A DNA stretch of 31,436 nucleotides from [Eubacterium] saphenum (GCA_004557645.1 SFGI01000044.1:1-31436), one strand, 5' to 3'; positions 6,595 through 15,709 are shown, counted from the first letter of the stretch. Translations and numbers: made by a program. Notes: generated by a model not told the origin, from the letters alone.

Positions 6595-9500
6595 TTATGC
6601 TTTTATCTCCACAGTGCTGCCGGCACTGCTTTTTTTCACGATAATTTTCTTATCGATGGTCTCTTTTAATTCAGATACATGGGAAATGATACCCACCAGC
6701 CTGTCCCCATAGGACAGCTTCTGCAGCACTTCCACAGCCTGTTCTCTGGAATGGTCGTCCAGAGATCCAAAGCCCTCGTCAATAAACATAGCATCGATGC
6801 GGACACCGCCGGCATGAGCCTGTATCACATCGGAAAGGCCAAGCGCAAGGCAGAGGGATGCCTTAAAGGCTTCCCCGCCGGAAAGAGAACGGACAGAGCG
6901 GCTTTTTCCCGTATAATGATCCAATACCTCCACTTCCAGCCCCGCCTGAGAGCGTTTATTTGCTGCTTTCTGTACATGGAGCAGGAGATATCGCCCCTCC
7001 GTCATATCCTTCAGGCGCAGGTTTGCCGCCCGCAGGATCTTCTGGAAATAGAATCCCTGTACGAACTGCTCGAAGGCGATCTTGTCCTTCCCTGCCAGTT
7101 CCCCGTTGGCTGTTTTGGAAAGCTCCGAAATGGGCAGGAATTCCTTTGCCGCCTTTTCTCTCTCCGCCAGTTCCTTTCTGGCATTTTGCAGCTGATTCCC
7201 CAAAACTGCCGCAGTTGCACGGGCTTCATCTGCCGCCTGCTTACGGTTTTCCTTTTCTTCAGAAAGCTTTGTTTTTGCTTCTTCCAAAGCAGTGATATCC
7301 TTCTTTTCTTTGGCTGCACATTCCTGACGCAGGTTTTCCGCTGTCTGTTTCAGCAGTGCCAGGTCCATAAAAAATTTGCGGTTTTCTTCTTCTGCTGTTT
7401 CCAAAAAGGAACGTTCCGGCAAGGTCAGCTCGTATTCATTCTGGCTTTCAAACCCATTTTCATCCAGTGCCAGCAGAAAATTTTTTTCTGCTGCTTCTGC
7501 TGTTTTCACTGCTTCTGCGGCTTCCCTTTCCGCCTGCTCCTTCAGTGCGACTGCTCGCTCTTTTTCTTCCCGATGGGATTGCAAAGCTTCGTTTAGCCGA
7601 GCTTCTGTTTCTTCCGCCCGAGAAAGCTCCCCTTGCAAAGCAGCGCATCTTTCTTGCAATTGGGCTGCTGTAGTTTCTCCCAACTGCTCCTGTAAGATGC
7701 CAAACTCCCCCTGTTTTTGCCGGAAAACCGCTGTCAGCTCCGTTGCGTTTTCTTCCAGCTCCATAACAGATTTTTCCATTTTGGCAATGTCTGCTTCCAG
7801 CTTTTCTTTCTTGGAGCGAAGGGCTTCGATGGAAGCAATTGTTTTTCGCTGATTGGAAAGTGTCTCTTTTTCCTGACGCAGTACAGCTTCGGCAATTTCT
7901 TTTTCCGCCGCCAATCCTTCTGCAGGAATGCTTATCTTTTCACAGCCCCCAAGGAAAGTTTCCTTCATCAGATTCAGTTTTTCCCTTTCCCCTTTGCCCT
8001 GCTCGGAAAGCGCCTGCCGTTTTTGGCTGGCGGATTCCAAAGAAGCTTTTTTGGCTTTCCATTCCGCTTCCGTTGGGGCATTGCCTGTCAGCTTTGCTTT
8101 ATCAGGGTGATGGATAGAACCACAAACAGGGCAGGCCATACCCTCTTCCAGTCCTTCTGCCAAAAAACCTGCCTGTTCCCGCAGGAAAAGGGTCTCTGCA
8201 AGATCAGCATCCTCCTTGGCAATTTTCCATTCCCTCTCTGCCACAAGGTATTTCTGTGCAAGCTTCTGCAATTCAGCATCTTTTTTGATGATATCTTTTT
8301 CCTGCTTCAAAAGCGTTTGGATTGCATCAATGCGTTCCCCTATCTGTGCCACTTTCTGCTCCTGCAATCTGATTTCAGCAGTCAATTTATCCAGTCCCAA
8401 AAGAGCATTCTGCCATACTTCCAACTGTTCTTTTTGTTGGGTCAGCTGCTCTTTTTTTCGGGAAAGATCTTTTTCTAAGGTCGTTTTCTTTTCAGAAAGC
8501 TTTTGCAGTTCCTGCTCCAACGCTTCCTTCTGCTGATAGCGTTCCTGTTCTTCTGTCAGCTTACGAAGCAGATTCCGTTTTTCTTCCTGCAGAGGCTTTT
8601 TTGCATCCAGAGCTTGTTTTTGCAGGGAAAGCTCTGTCAGTTTTTCTTCCGCCCGCTTCTGCTTTTCCATATTTTCGTCAAAGGTCTTTTTCCAGTTTCT
8701 GTGAGAAGTTTTTGCAGTTTCCCAAGCATGTCCCAAAGGATAGACGATATCCAGAGCAAGGCGCTGTTTTCTGAGATGAGCCCCTTCTGCCTGTTTTTCT
8801 TCTGTCAGAGCATCTTGTTTCAGCCAGTTTTCCAGGGCAGCGGCTTCTCTTGCAAAAAGCTGCTCCGTTTCTTTCCCTTCGGCGATCTCCCGCTCCAATT
8901 GATGCAATTCTTTTTCCATATTCGCTAATTCGCCATCGGCTTTCCCCAAGGTTTCTTCTATGGTTTTCAGAATATCTTCCTGCTGGGAAAGGAGTTCTTC
9001 CCCCCGAAAAAGGTCAGTCTTATCCAGTTCTTCCCCTGTCATCTGCTTCAGATATTGCAGGAGACGCTTTTCGCTGTCCTCCAAAGCAACACGCTTTTCC
9101 TTTTCTGCTTCCTTTAGCCGCTTCTGAAAATCTGCATACAGATCGGTATGAAAAACCTTACGGAAAATGCCGCCCCTCTCTCCGCTGTCGGCATAGAGCA
9201 GCTTTAGAAATTCCCCCTGGGCGATCATACAGATCTGCTTGAACTGCTTAGCATCTACTCCCAGCAGTTTTTCGATCTCGTTTTTCACAGGGGTGAAGCC
9301 TGTCACTAGGGTCTCTTTTTCGCCGCCTTCTTCCCGGTATAGGGATGCTTCCGCCGTTTCCGTCGTCATACCTTCGCCCCGCAGCTTCGGTCTTTGATAA
9401 GCAGGATTTCGTACCACCCGATAGTTCTTTCCCCTATGAGAAAACACAAAGTCTACATAGGTTTTCGTGCCGGGCAAAGCAAAATCGCTGCGTATGCTGT

Positions 9501-9690
9501 CGATTCCGCGATTGGAACCGCTGACCTCGCCAAAGAGGGCAAAACATATCCCATCGAACAAAGTGGTTTTCCCGGCACCGGTATCCCCGCTGATGAGGAA
9601 TAACCCTTTTTCTCCCAGTCTTTCAAAGGAGATCTCCGTTTTTTCCGCAAAGGGACCAAAGGCAGAAATGGTCAAATGTAATGGTTTCAT
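6595..9690 (-). CDS. sbcC: Exonuclease subunit SbcC (Rad50-like SMC ATPase)
   Basis: ATPase partner of SbcD in the SbcCD complex, which cuts DNA hairpins and processes double-strand ends. At 1031 aa it has family length. The N-terminus starts MKPLHLTISAFGPF and has Walker A GDTGAGKT at 35-42. A long Glu/Lys/Gln-rich coiled coil is interrupted near residue 519 by the zinc hook CPVCGSIHHP. After the second coiled-coil arm come the ABC signature SLSGGEAFKASLCLALGLSD (about 933-952) and Walker B with the D-loop, MFIDEGFGSLDD (about 965-976). The ATG at 9690 overlaps the sbcD stop in an ATGA, so the two are translationally coupled. Confidence 0.97.
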   Translation of the reverse strand: MKPLHLTISAFGPFAEKTEISFERLGEKGLFLISGDTGAGKTTLFDGICFALFGEVSGSNRGIDSIRSDFALPGTKTYVDFVFSHRGKNYRVVRNPAYQRPKLRGEGMTTETAEASLYREEGGEKETLVTGFTPVKNEIEKLLGVDAKQFKQICMIAQGEFLKLLYADSGERGGIFRKVFHTDLYADFQKRLKEAEKEKRVALEDSEKRLLQYLKQMTGEELDKTDLFRGEELLSQQEDILKTIEETLGKADGELANMEKELHQLEREIAEGKETEQLFAREAAALENWLKQDALTEEKQAEGAHLRKQRLALDIVYPLGHAWETAKTSHRNWKKTFDENMEKQKRAEEKLTELSLQKQALDAKKPLQEEKRNLLRKLTEEQERYQQKEALEQELQKLSEKKTTLEKDLSRKKEQLTQQKEQLEVWQNALLGLDKLTAEIRLQEQKVAQIGERIDAIQTLLKQEKDIIKKDAELQKLAQKYLVAEREWKIAKEDADLAETLFLREQAGFLAEGLEEGMACPVCGSIHHPDKAKLTGNAPTEAEWKAKKASLESASQKRQALSEQGKGEREKLNLMKETFLGGCEKISIPAEGLAAEKEIAEAVLRQEKETLSNQRKTIASIEALRSKKEKLEADIAKMEKSVMELEENATELTAVFRQKQGEFGILQEQLGETTAAQLQERCAALQGELSRAEETEARLNEALQSHREEKERAVALKEQAEREAAEAVKTAEAAEKNFLLALDENGFESQNEYELTLPERSFLETAEEENRKFFMDLALLKQTAENLRQECAAKEKKDITALEEAKTKLSEEKENRKQAADEARATAAVLGNQLQNARKELAEREKAAKEFLPISELSKTANGELAGKDKIAFEQFVQGFYFQKILRAANLRLKDMTEGRYLLLHVQKAANKRSQAGLEVEVLDHYTGKSRSVRSLSGGEAFKASLCLALGLSDVIQAHAGGVRIDAMFIDEGFGSLDDHSREQAVEVLQKLSYGDRLVGIISHVSELKETIDKKIIVKKSSAGSTVEIKA

Positions 9691-10820
9691 GCTTCTTCCT
9701 CCAATCCCTTCCAGATTTTTTGCAGCAGTTTCTTCTGTGTTTCATTGAGTTTCCTGTCGTTTTGTTTTTCAAAAAACAGAGAGAATAATGCATCCGGTTT
9801 CATATCTTCCGTGTCTACGATGGTCTCCTGTTCGTCTGCCGTTTCTTTTTGTACAAATTCCAGCGTCATCAAATTGGGATAAACGCTTCGCAGCTGCCCG
9901 ATAGGGTCAAGCAATGCCTCCTGATCTGTCAGGATGCAGCGGATATAATCCTCTGAACCGCCTTCCTCTTTTGCTGCTTTGAGCAGTTCCTGCAAAGGCC
10001 CTTTGATCTCCCGAAATTTTCGTTTTGTTTCCAAGGAGATAAAATCAAAGGTGATATTCCCTTTTTCTTTCAACTCTACCACAGTAATCCCCTTCTTCTG
10101 GCGAATTTCCGAAAAAGAATAGGGCATGGGCGAGCCTGCATAGCGCACCGTATCCTTCCCCATTGGCTGAGGACTGTGGAGATGCCCCAAAGCCACATAA
10201 TCGAAGGGGAAAAACATGCTTGCATCAATCTCATCCACCCCGCCCAGAGACATCGTTTCCGAGTCGCTGCGTTCTGCGGTGCCCTTCCAAGTCACAAATT
10301 GGTGGGCGAGAATGATGTTTCTCTTTGAAAAATCGATTTCTGCACAGTCCAGCAATGCTTTTGCCGCCTCCCCATAGGAAGAAAAAGTTTGATCCACAAG
10401 CACCCCATTGACATGGGCAGGCTTGAAAAAAGGCAGCAGCCAGATATCCACAGGACCAAAGGCATCTTTTTCTGTGAAATGCTCCATTTTTGCGCTGATA
10501 TTGCCCGCAATATGGATATTATTTTTCCCGAAGATATCCTTCCCAAATTCCAGCCGCTGGGCGGAGTCATGATTGCCTGCGATCAGGTAAGTATGCAGAT
10601 CTCGTGCGGAAAGTTCTGTCAGGAAATCATCCAACAGGCGCACCGCTTCCACCGGCGGTACAGGCTTATCATACACATCCCCACTGATCAAAAGGGCGTC
10701 GGGCTTTTCTTCCTCAATTTTTTGCAATATGGTGCGGAGCAGCTCTTTCTGCTCCTCCAGCATAGAAAATTCATATACTCGCTTGCCCAGATGCAAGTCG
10801 CTGATATGAAAAAACTTCAT
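9687..10820 (-). CDS. sbcD: Exonuclease subunit SbcD (Mre11-like nuclease)
   Basis: Manganese-dependent nuclease of the SbcCD complex. The 377-aa protein shows the complete calcineurin-like phosphoesterase set: DLHLGK with Asp8 and His10, GDVYD (47-51), GNHD (82-85), His173 in AHQF and GHLH (212-215). The C-terminal capping region follows. The ATG at 10820 is preceded by AGGAGG with six bases of spacing; the in-frame ATG at 10859 has no ribosome-binding site and would translate through a hairpin. I find no convincing promoter directly upstream; a terminator-like hairpin sits just before the ribosome-binding site, so the pair may depend on readthrough from the reductase gene. Confidence 0.96.
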   Translation of the reverse strand: MKFFHISDLHLGKRVYEFSMLEEQKELLRTILQKIEEEKPDALLISGDVYDKPVPPVEAVRLLDDFLTELSARDLHTYLIAGNHDSAQRLEFGKDIFGKNNIHIAGNISAKMEHFTEKDAFGPVDIWLLPFFKPAHVNGVLVDQTFSSYGEAAKALLDCAEIDFSKRNIILAHQFVTWKGTAERSDSETMSLGGVDEIDASMFFPFDYVALGHLHSPQPMGKDTVRYAGSPMPYSFSEIRQKKGITVVELKEKGNITFDFISLETKRKFREIKGPLQELLKAAKEEGGSEDYIRCILTDQEALLDPIGQLRSVYPNLMTLEFVQKETADEQETIVDTEDMKPDALFSLFFEKQNDRKLNETQKKLLQKIWKGLEEEA

Positions 10821-10835
10821 GGGATCCCTCCTAAC

Positions 10836-10866
10836 AAAAAGCGGTACAACTTTCGCCATACCGCTT
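10836..10866 (-). terminator. Hairpin with U-tract between the reductase gene and sbcD
   Basis: Arms AAGCGGTA (10839-10846) and TACCGCTT (10859-10866) form an 8-bp stem with a 12-nt loop, and the minus-strand transcript continues with five U. It ends only a few bases before the sbcD ribosome-binding site, so it may act either as a terminator of the upstream gene or as a partial attenuator of sbcDC. Confidence 0.6.
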
Positions 10867-10898
10867 CGAATCTATGGTCAGCATCTCTGCCTTCTTTT

Positions 10899-11489
10899 TC
10901 AGAATGTTTTCGCAACCTCTGTTGCTTTTGCCTTTGCCTGATCCAGCAGTTCTTCTACAGGCCATACGCCGATATCCAAACCTTCCGCTGCCACGCAGTC
11001 GTATTGATCGATCCCGAAGAAAATAGCCATCTGTTTCAAATAAGCAGAACCCATTTCCATATCAGAATCGGTGTAAATGCCCCCTCTGGTTGTCAGATAA
11101 ACCATGTGATCCGCCTTGCACAGCCCAACCAGCCCTTCTGCACCAGTATGGAAGGTAATGCCGTCCACACAAAGATTTTCGATATATACCTTCAGCAGGG
11201 CAGGAAAGCTCAGATCCCAGAAAGGTGCGGCGATGACGATCTTATCTGCTGCCGCAAACTGATGAGCATAACGGAAACGGGGATGATCCATTTCGCCGGC
11301 TTCCAGCAGTCGTTCTCTCTGCAGGAAGAACCCATCGGAGAAATAGGACAGATTTTCATCCATCAGGCAAATCGTTTCGATCTCATATTCCCCCGTTTTT
11401 TCCAGTTCACCGATGAAATGATCTGCCAGCTCCTTGGAGCGAGAGCCTTCTCGGCGGATACAGCAATCAACAAATAATACTTTTTTCAT
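10899..11489 (-). CDS. Flavodoxin-fold NAD(P)H:quinone/azo reductase-like protein
   Basis: Probable FMN-dependent NAD(P)H oxidoreductase of the flavodoxin_2 (AzoR/NQO) family, 196 aa as usual. The N-terminus MKKVLFVDCCIR followed by GSRSKELADHF is the beta-loop-alpha that holds the flavin phosphate. The family motif APFWDLSFPALLKVYIENL (88-106) is followed by ITFHTGAEGLVGL, which corresponds to the F-x-Y/H-x3-G-x2-G-L-x-G pattern of azoreductases. The final helix is soluble and no signal peptide is present. The ribosome-binding site is AAGGGGG, about eight bases before the ATG. It has its own promoter at 11629-11657. The natural substrate (quinone, azo dye, other electrophile) cannot be read from sequence. 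Confidence 0.85.
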   Translation of the reverse strand: MKKVLFVDCCIRREGSRSKELADHFIGELEKTGEYEIETICLMDENLSYFSDGFFLQRERLLEAGEMDHPRFRYAHQFAAADKIVIAAPFWDLSFPALLKVYIENLCVDGITFHTGAEGLVGLCKADHMVYLTTRGGIYTDSDMEMGSAYLKQMAIFFGIDQYDCVAAEGLDIGVWPVEELLDQAKAKATEVAKTF

Positions 11490-11628
11490 CTCAAAATCCC
11501 CCTTCGTCGATCTTTTCCACTACTCTTTTTCAATACGTCTTTTTGCCAGGCTTCTCCCGTTGATCTTTCCGAGAAATCAATGTGTTAACGAGAAAAACTT
11601 ACTCTTTTGCCTGAATCTCTTACGATAA

Positions 11629-11657
11629 AGTATAGCACAACAGCATATATTCTTCAA
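11629..11657 (-). promoter_or_regulatory. Promoter of the flavodoxin-fold reductase gene
   Basis: The boxes TTGAAG (11652-11657) and TATACT (11629-11634) are 17 nt apart, with a TG two bases upstream of the -10. It lies just beyond the stop of the nucleoside hydrolase gene and gives a leader of about 130 nt. Confidence 0.65.
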
Positions 11658-11674
11658 ATGCTTCCCTCTGCGTT

Positions 11675-12610
11675 TCATCTTTCATATTTCCCCATCAGGT
11701 CAAATACTTTCTTCACAAATGCGTCCCGGTCAACATCTGTTACGATAAATGTATTTTGTTCCTCAAACTTTTTATCACAAAACAGATCGGTCACTGTTTG
11801 GCCGCAGGTACTCTTATCTTTTGTTTCCACCCGAACGCCGCACCATTTCCCCTGAAACAGTTCTGGATATGCAGCGAACAGCACTGCCGCAGGGTCGTGG
11901 AGCGCAACACCCGGTCTGCCCAACGTATCATAAACCGCCAGTGCTTTCTGCTCAACATTATGAAAGAGTTTCGCTTCTTTACTGCCTAGTGCCATCAATT
12001 TTTCGATCTCAGCTCTGCTCATATATGCCTGCATCGTCACATCCAAGCCGCACATATATACAGGGATGCCGGATGCGAACACCATTTCTGCTGCTTCAGG
12101 GTCTACATAGATATTGAATTCGGCATTGGGCGTCACATTGCCGCCATCCGCCGCACCTCCCATCATGACGATCCGTTTGATCAACTTCTGCATATCATCA
12201 TATTTGGACAGGGCAAGGGCAATGTTTGTCAGAGGGCCAACAGCGACCAATGTCAATTCCCCCATCTCTTCCATGGCAATGCGGCGGATCGCCTCCCATG
12301 CCGCTTCTGCTTCTTCGGGCCGTTTGCTTTCCGGCAAAACCACACCGCCCATGCCGTCTTCACCATGGATATGGGCTGCTGTCCGCAGGGGGCGCAGCAG
12401 GGGCTTGTCTGCGCCTTTATAAACAGGAACATTTGCACCGATATAATCCATCACGTTTCTTGCATTCCGAAACGTATATTCGATAGGCGCATTGCCTGCT
12501 ACTGTTGTAATTGCCTTTACATCCAATTCCTGCAGCTGATGGGACAACAGCAGTGCCAGTGTATCATCTACACCGGGATCGCAGTCGAGGATGACAGGGA
12601 TCTTACTCAT
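11675..12610 (-). CDS. Inosine-uridine preferring nucleoside hydrolase family protein
   Basis: Hydrolyses the N-glycosidic bond of ribonucleosides to base plus ribose in salvage. The 311-aa length and the calcium/ribose-binding motif DCDPGVDD (9-16) near the N-terminus identify the family. Further hallmarks are VAVGPLTNIALAL, MMGGAADGGNVTPNAEFN, and GVALHDPAAV near residue 235 with the metal-binding HD. There is no signal peptide, so it is cytosolic. The start is supported by AAGGAGGT six bases before the ATG. Whether it prefers purine or pyrimidine nucleosides is not decidable here. It follows yajC after a terminator and I see no clear promoter of its own, so it may be expressed by readthrough. 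Confidence 0.93.
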   Translation of the reverse strand: MSKIPVILDCDPGVDDTLALLLSHQLQELDVKAITTVAGNAPIEYTFRNARNVMDYIGANVPVYKGADKPLLRPLRTAAHIHGEDGMGGVVLPESKRPEEAEAAWEAIRRIAMEEMGELTLVAVGPLTNIALALSKYDDMQKLIKRIVMMGGAADGGNVTPNAEFNIYVDPEAAEMVFASGIPVYMCGLDVTMQAYMSRAEIEKLMALGSKEAKLFHNVEQKALAVYDTLGRPGVALHDPAAVLFAAYPELFQGKWCGVRVETKDKSTCGQTVTDLFCDKKFEEQNTFIVTDVDRDAFVKKVFDLMGKYER

Positions 12611-12652
12611 ATCAATACCTCCTTATCGGGTTTGGCTGCTTCCGCCATATGA

Positions 12653-12689
12653 TAAAAAAGTCTCAACCACTTTTTTGTGATTGAGACTT
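12653..12689 (-). terminator. Terminator downstream of yajC
   Basis: A 13-bp stem, AAGTCTCAATCAC with GTGGTTGAGACTT on the minus strand (12677-12689 and 12658-12670), encloses an A6 loop and is followed by a U-run. It starts 13 nt after the yajC stop. Confidence 0.85.
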
Positions 12690-12701
12690 CGTTTTTCAAG
12701 A

Positions 12702-13145
12702 TCAGCCTCTGCGGAACAGACCTTTTTTCTTAGGTTCTTCTTCTACAGGGGGTGCTTCATTAGACATATTAGGTTCCGCTACACCAAAAATTTCTGTTTT
12801 AGCAACAGGGATACGCACACCTCTGTTCAGACCAAATTCAACGATCACGCAGTCGTATGTCATATCAACAACTTTACCGTAGAAACCGCTGTTTGTAACG
12901 ATAGAATCGCCGATTTCAACGGCATTTCTCAATTCAGCCAGTTTCTTTTCTTTCTTCTGAGTAGGTCTAATGGAAAGGAAATACATGATCAGGAGCAGAA
13001 CTACACAGTAGATAACGATCAGCATAACGGGATGATCTGCCATCCATGTGCCGAAAAGTCCTGAACTCTGTGTTGCTTTTGTAGCTGTTTCTGTCGCTGC
13101 TTCGCCGCCGGGTGTAATAACTGTGTCAAGTAAGAATGGTACCAT
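12702..13145 (-). CDS. yajC: Preprotein translocase subunit YajC
   Basis: Small accessory subunit of the SecDF-YajC part of the Sec translocase. The 147-aa protein has a short Thr/Ala-rich N-terminal segment, one membrane helix at about 40-58 (VMLIVIYCVVLLLIMYFLSI), then the family core: RPTQKKEKKLAELRN, EIGDSIVTNSGFYGKVVD and GVRIPVAKTEI. The last 20 residues are an acidic/proline stretch ending in KKKGLFRRG. A longer N-terminus than in E. coli is common in Clostridia. TTAGGAG lies eight bases before the ATG. It follows tgt, the usual tgt-yajC order, but has its own consensus promoter at 13191-13219 in addition to probable readthrough. Confidence 0.95.
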   Translation of the reverse strand: MVPFLLDTVITPGGEAATETATKATQSSGLFGTWMADHPVMLIVIYCVVLLLIMYFLSIRPTQKKEKKLAELRNAVEIGDSIVTNSGFYGKVVDMTYDCVIVEFGLNRGVRIPVAKTEIFGVAEPNMSNEAPPVEEEPKKKGLFRRG

Positions 13146-13190
13146 TTTTTTCTCTCCTAACTTTATGGATTTGATTTCATACAGTATATA

Positions 13191-13219
13191 ATTATATATA
13201 ATTTTTCATTTTCCGTCAA
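13191..13219 (-). promoter_or_regulatory. yajC promoter
   Basis: The boxes TTGACG (13214-13219) and TATAAT (13191-13196) are separated by 17 nt in an AT-rich 88-nt gap between tgt and yajC. Confidence 0.75.
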
Positions 13220-13233
13220 GTATGGCAACGATC

Positions 13234-14367
13234 TTATTTGCCGTTCTGCTTAAACCCTTCCAGTTTTGCTTTCTTGTATTCAGGGAAACGATCCTCTTCA
13301 ATGGCCTGTCGGATCTCTTCCATCAGGCTGTTGAAGAAATACAGATTATGCATCACGCAAAGGCGCATGGCCAGCATTTCCTTTGCCTTGAACAGATGGC
13401 GGATATATGCCTTCGTATATCTTCTGCAGGCAGGACAGCCGCAGGTATCATCGATCGGGGTTTCATCCTTTTCATATTTTGCATTCAGCAGGTTCAGCTT
13501 GCCTTTATTGGTATAAACATGGGCATGACGGCCATTTCTTGCGGGCAATACACAGTCAAAGAAGTCTACGCCTCGTTCTACCGCTTCCAGAATATTTTCC
13601 GGTGTACCAACGCCCATCAGGTATGTGGGCTTATCCTGAGGCAGATAAGGCACAACATCTTCCAGCACCTGATACATTTCTGCATGGCTTTCCCCTACTG
13701 CCAGACCGCCGATGGCATAACCATCCAGATCCATATCGGAGATCACTTTGGCATGTTCGATACGGATATCCTTATAGGTTGCGCCCTGATTGATGGCAAA
13801 AAGCATCTGCTGTTTATTGATGGTATCATCCAGTGCATTCAGCCTTGTCATCTCTTTTTTACAGCGTTCCAGCCAGCGGGTGGTTCTTGCTACGGATGCT
13901 TCCACATAAGGCCGTTCCGCAGGCAAGCCAATACATTCATCAAATGCCATTGCAATGGTAGAACCCAGATTGGACTGGATCTGCATACTTTCTTCGGGAC
14001 CCATGAAGATTTTTCTGCCGTCGATATGAGAGCTGAAATAAACGCCCTCTTCTTTGATCTTTCTCAAAAGCCCCAGAGAGAACACCTGAAAGCCGCCGGA
14101 GTCTGTCAAAATAGGCTTGTCCCAAACCATGAATTTGTGCAGACCGCCCATTTCCTTGATGAGCTTGTCACCGGGACGCAAATGCAGGTGATATGTGTTG
14201 GAAAGCTCCACCTGACATTTCAGCTGTTCCAGATCTTCTGTGGAAACAGCCCCCTTGATGGCGCCTGCTGTACCCACATTCATGAATACAGGCGTCTGGA
14301 TCACGCCGTGGGGTGTATGGAATTCGGCACGTTTTGCTCTGCCGCATGTTTTCAATACTTTGTACAT
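13234..14367 (-). CDS. tgt: tRNA-guanine(34) transglycosylase
   Basis: Exchanges guanine 34 of GUN-anticodon tRNAs for the queuosine precursor preQ1. The 377-aa length is standard. Visible features are HTPHGVIQTPVFMNVGT at the start, LTDSGGFQVFSL with active-site Asp89, VYFSSHIDG, FAINQGATYKDIR, GYAIGGLAVGE, and the nucleophile segment FFDCVLPARNGRHA. The zinc site is CGCPAC (about 305-310) with the later His of CVMHN. The ATG at 14367 is preferred because GAGG lies six bases upstream and the sequence from MYKVLKTCGRAKR onward matches the family; an in-frame upstream start at 14454 would put the promoter inside the gene. queA, its common neighbour, is not adjacent here. Confidence 0.96.
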   Translation of the reverse strand: MYKVLKTCGRAKRAEFHTPHGVIQTPVFMNVGTAGAIKGAVSTEDLEQLKCQVELSNTYHLHLRPGDKLIKEMGGLHKFMVWDKPILTDSGGFQVFSLGLLRKIKEEGVYFSSHIDGRKIFMGPEESMQIQSNLGSTIAMAFDECIGLPAERPYVEASVARTTRWLERCKKEMTRLNALDDTINKQQMLFAINQGATYKDIRIEHAKVISDMDLDGYAIGGLAVGESHAEMYQVLEDVVPYLPQDKPTYLMGVGTPENILEAVERGVDFFDCVLPARNGRHAHVYTNKGKLNLLNAKYEKDETPIDDTCGCPACRRYTKAYIRHLFKAKEMLAMRLCVMHNLYFFNSLMEEIRQAIEEDRFPEYKKAKLEGFKQNGK

Positions 14368-14404
14368 AATCATCCTCGCTTTATCAAAATTTTCAATCTG
14401 TTTT

Positions 14405-14433
14405 ATGATACCTTTTTTTCCGCTTTTCTTCAA
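14405..14433 (-). promoter_or_regulatory. tgt promoter
   Basis: The boxes TTGAAG (14428-14433) and TATCAT (14405-14410) are 17 nt apart and about 38 nt before the tgt ATG. It is divergent from the THUMP methyltransferase gene. Confidence 0.65.
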
Positions 14434-14518
14434 GGGGTTCTTCCTTTTTTGCAAAAAAAATGGTAGACTGTTGAATGAATATGTATTTTAGTTTTGACAA
14501 AAAGATTGGAGATAAAAC

Positions 14519-15667
14519 ATGAGCATCGATTTGATCGCAACGACTACTTTCGGCCTGGAGGCTGTAGTCAAAAGAGAGTGTCAGGCTCTCGGGTTTCAGA
14601 ATATCAAAACATCCGACGGCAAAGTAGAATTCACCGGTACAGAAGCAGATATCGTAAAGGCGAACCTGTGGCTGAGATGCGCCGGTCGTGTCTGGGTTAA
14701 AATGGGTACCTTTAAAGCCGTGACTTTCACAGAGCTGTTTGACCAGACAAAAGCCCTGCCCTGGGGCGATTGGATCCCCGAAGACGGGAAATTCACCGTT
14801 GTTGGGAAATCCGTAAAATCCACCCTGTTCAGTGTTTCCGACTGTCAGGCCATCGTAAAAAAAGCTGTTGTTGAAAAGCTGAAGGAAAAATACAAAACAG
14901 ACTGGTTCGATGAAACAGGTGCATCCTATACCATTCAGGTAGGCATCCTGAAAGATGTTGTCACACTGGCTATCGATACCAGTGGTTCCGGTCTGCATAT
15001 GCGGGGCTACCGTGCCAATGCCCTGGATGCTCCTTTGAAGGAATCCATCGCATCTGCCATGATCCAGCTGAGCTATTGGAGAAAAGACCGCATCCTGCTG
15101 GATCCCTTCTGCGGTTCCGGCACCATTCCCATCGAAGCGGCCATGATCGCCCGCAATATTGCCCCCGGCATCAACCGTAAATTTGCTTCCGAAGAATGGG
15201 AACGCATCGGCAAAGATCTTTGGAAACAGGCAAGAAAAGAGGCCTATCAGGCCATCGATTTTGATGTGATGCCCGAAATCTACGGCAGTGATATCGACCC
15301 TGCCGCCATCGAACTGGCCAAAGCCAATGCAGAACTGGCAGGCGTGGATGACTGCATCACCTTTGAAGTAAAACCCTCTCAGGATGTGGTATTGCCTGGA
15401 AAATACGGTGTGCTGATCTCTAACCCGCCCTATGGGGAGCGTATCGGTGAATTGAAGGAAGTTGAAAATATGTATCGTGCTCTGGGTGCCACCATGAAAA
15501 CGGATACCACATGGTCTACCTATGTCATCACTTCCATGGAATATTTCGAATCCCTTTTCGGCAGAAAAGCGGACAGAAAAAGAAAGCTCTTTAATGGGCG
15601 TATCAAAACAGACTATTATCAGTTCGAAGGTCCTCGCCCGCCCAGAAAAGATAATCCTGAAAAATAA
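14519..15667 (+). CDS. THUMP-domain class I RNA methyltransferase (RlmL N-terminal / YpsC type)
   Basis: SAM-dependent methyltransferase acting on RNA, orthologous in form to B. subtilis YpsC and to the N-terminal half of E. coli RlmL, which makes m2G2445 in 23S rRNA. The 382-aa protein starts MSIDLIATTTFGLEAVVKRE, has a THUMP region at about 45-155, then the linker GSGLHMRGYRANALDAPLKE. The Rossmann methyltransferase domain has LLDPFCGSGTIPIEAAMIAR (motif I), YGSDIDPAAIELAKAN, and catalytic NPPYGERIG with NPPY at 302-305. The ATG at 14519 is preceded by TTGGAGA. I do not see a clear promoter, and the RNA target is inferred. A terminator follows directly. Confidence 0.93.
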   Translation: MSIDLIATTTFGLEAVVKRECQALGFQNIKTSDGKVEFTGTEADIVKANLWLRCAGRVWVKMGTFKAVTFTELFDQTKALPWGDWIPEDGKFTVVGKSVKSTLFSVSDCQAIVKKAVVEKLKEKYKTDWFDETGASYTIQVGILKDVVTLAIDTSGSGLHMRGYRANALDAPLKESIASAMIQLSYWRKDRILLDPFCGSGTIPIEAAMIARNIAPGINRKFASEEWERIGKDLWKQARKEAYQAIDFDVMPEIYGSDIDPAAIELAKANAELAGVDDCITFEVKPSQDVVLPGKYGVLISNPPYGERIGELKEVENMYRALGATMKTDTTWSTYVITSMEYFESLFGRKADRKRKLFNGRIKTDYYQFEGPRPPRKDNPEK

Positions 15668-15674
15668 GCAAATA

Positions 15675-15704
15675 AAAAAGAGTCCTTTGGGACTCTTTTT
15701 GTTT
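15675..15704. terminator. Bidirectional terminator between the methyltransferase and carboxypeptidase genes
   Basis: The stem AAAAAGAGTCC (15675-15685) and GGACTCTTTTT (15690-15700) with a 4-nt loop runs into TTTTTGTTTT on the plus strand and a matching U-run on the minus strand. It closes both converging units. Confidence 0.85.
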
Positions 15705-15709
15705 TGCAA

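Noticed and set aside
10821..10859. Longer sbcD reading frame from an ATG at 10859
   Set aside because: No ribosome-binding site, runs through a terminator-like hairpin, and the family N-terminus MKFFHISDLHLGK begins at the ATG with AGGAGG.
14368..14454. Longer tgt reading frame
   Set aside because: It would contain the consensus-like tgt promoter; the family sequence begins at the ATG at 14367, which has a ribosome-binding site.
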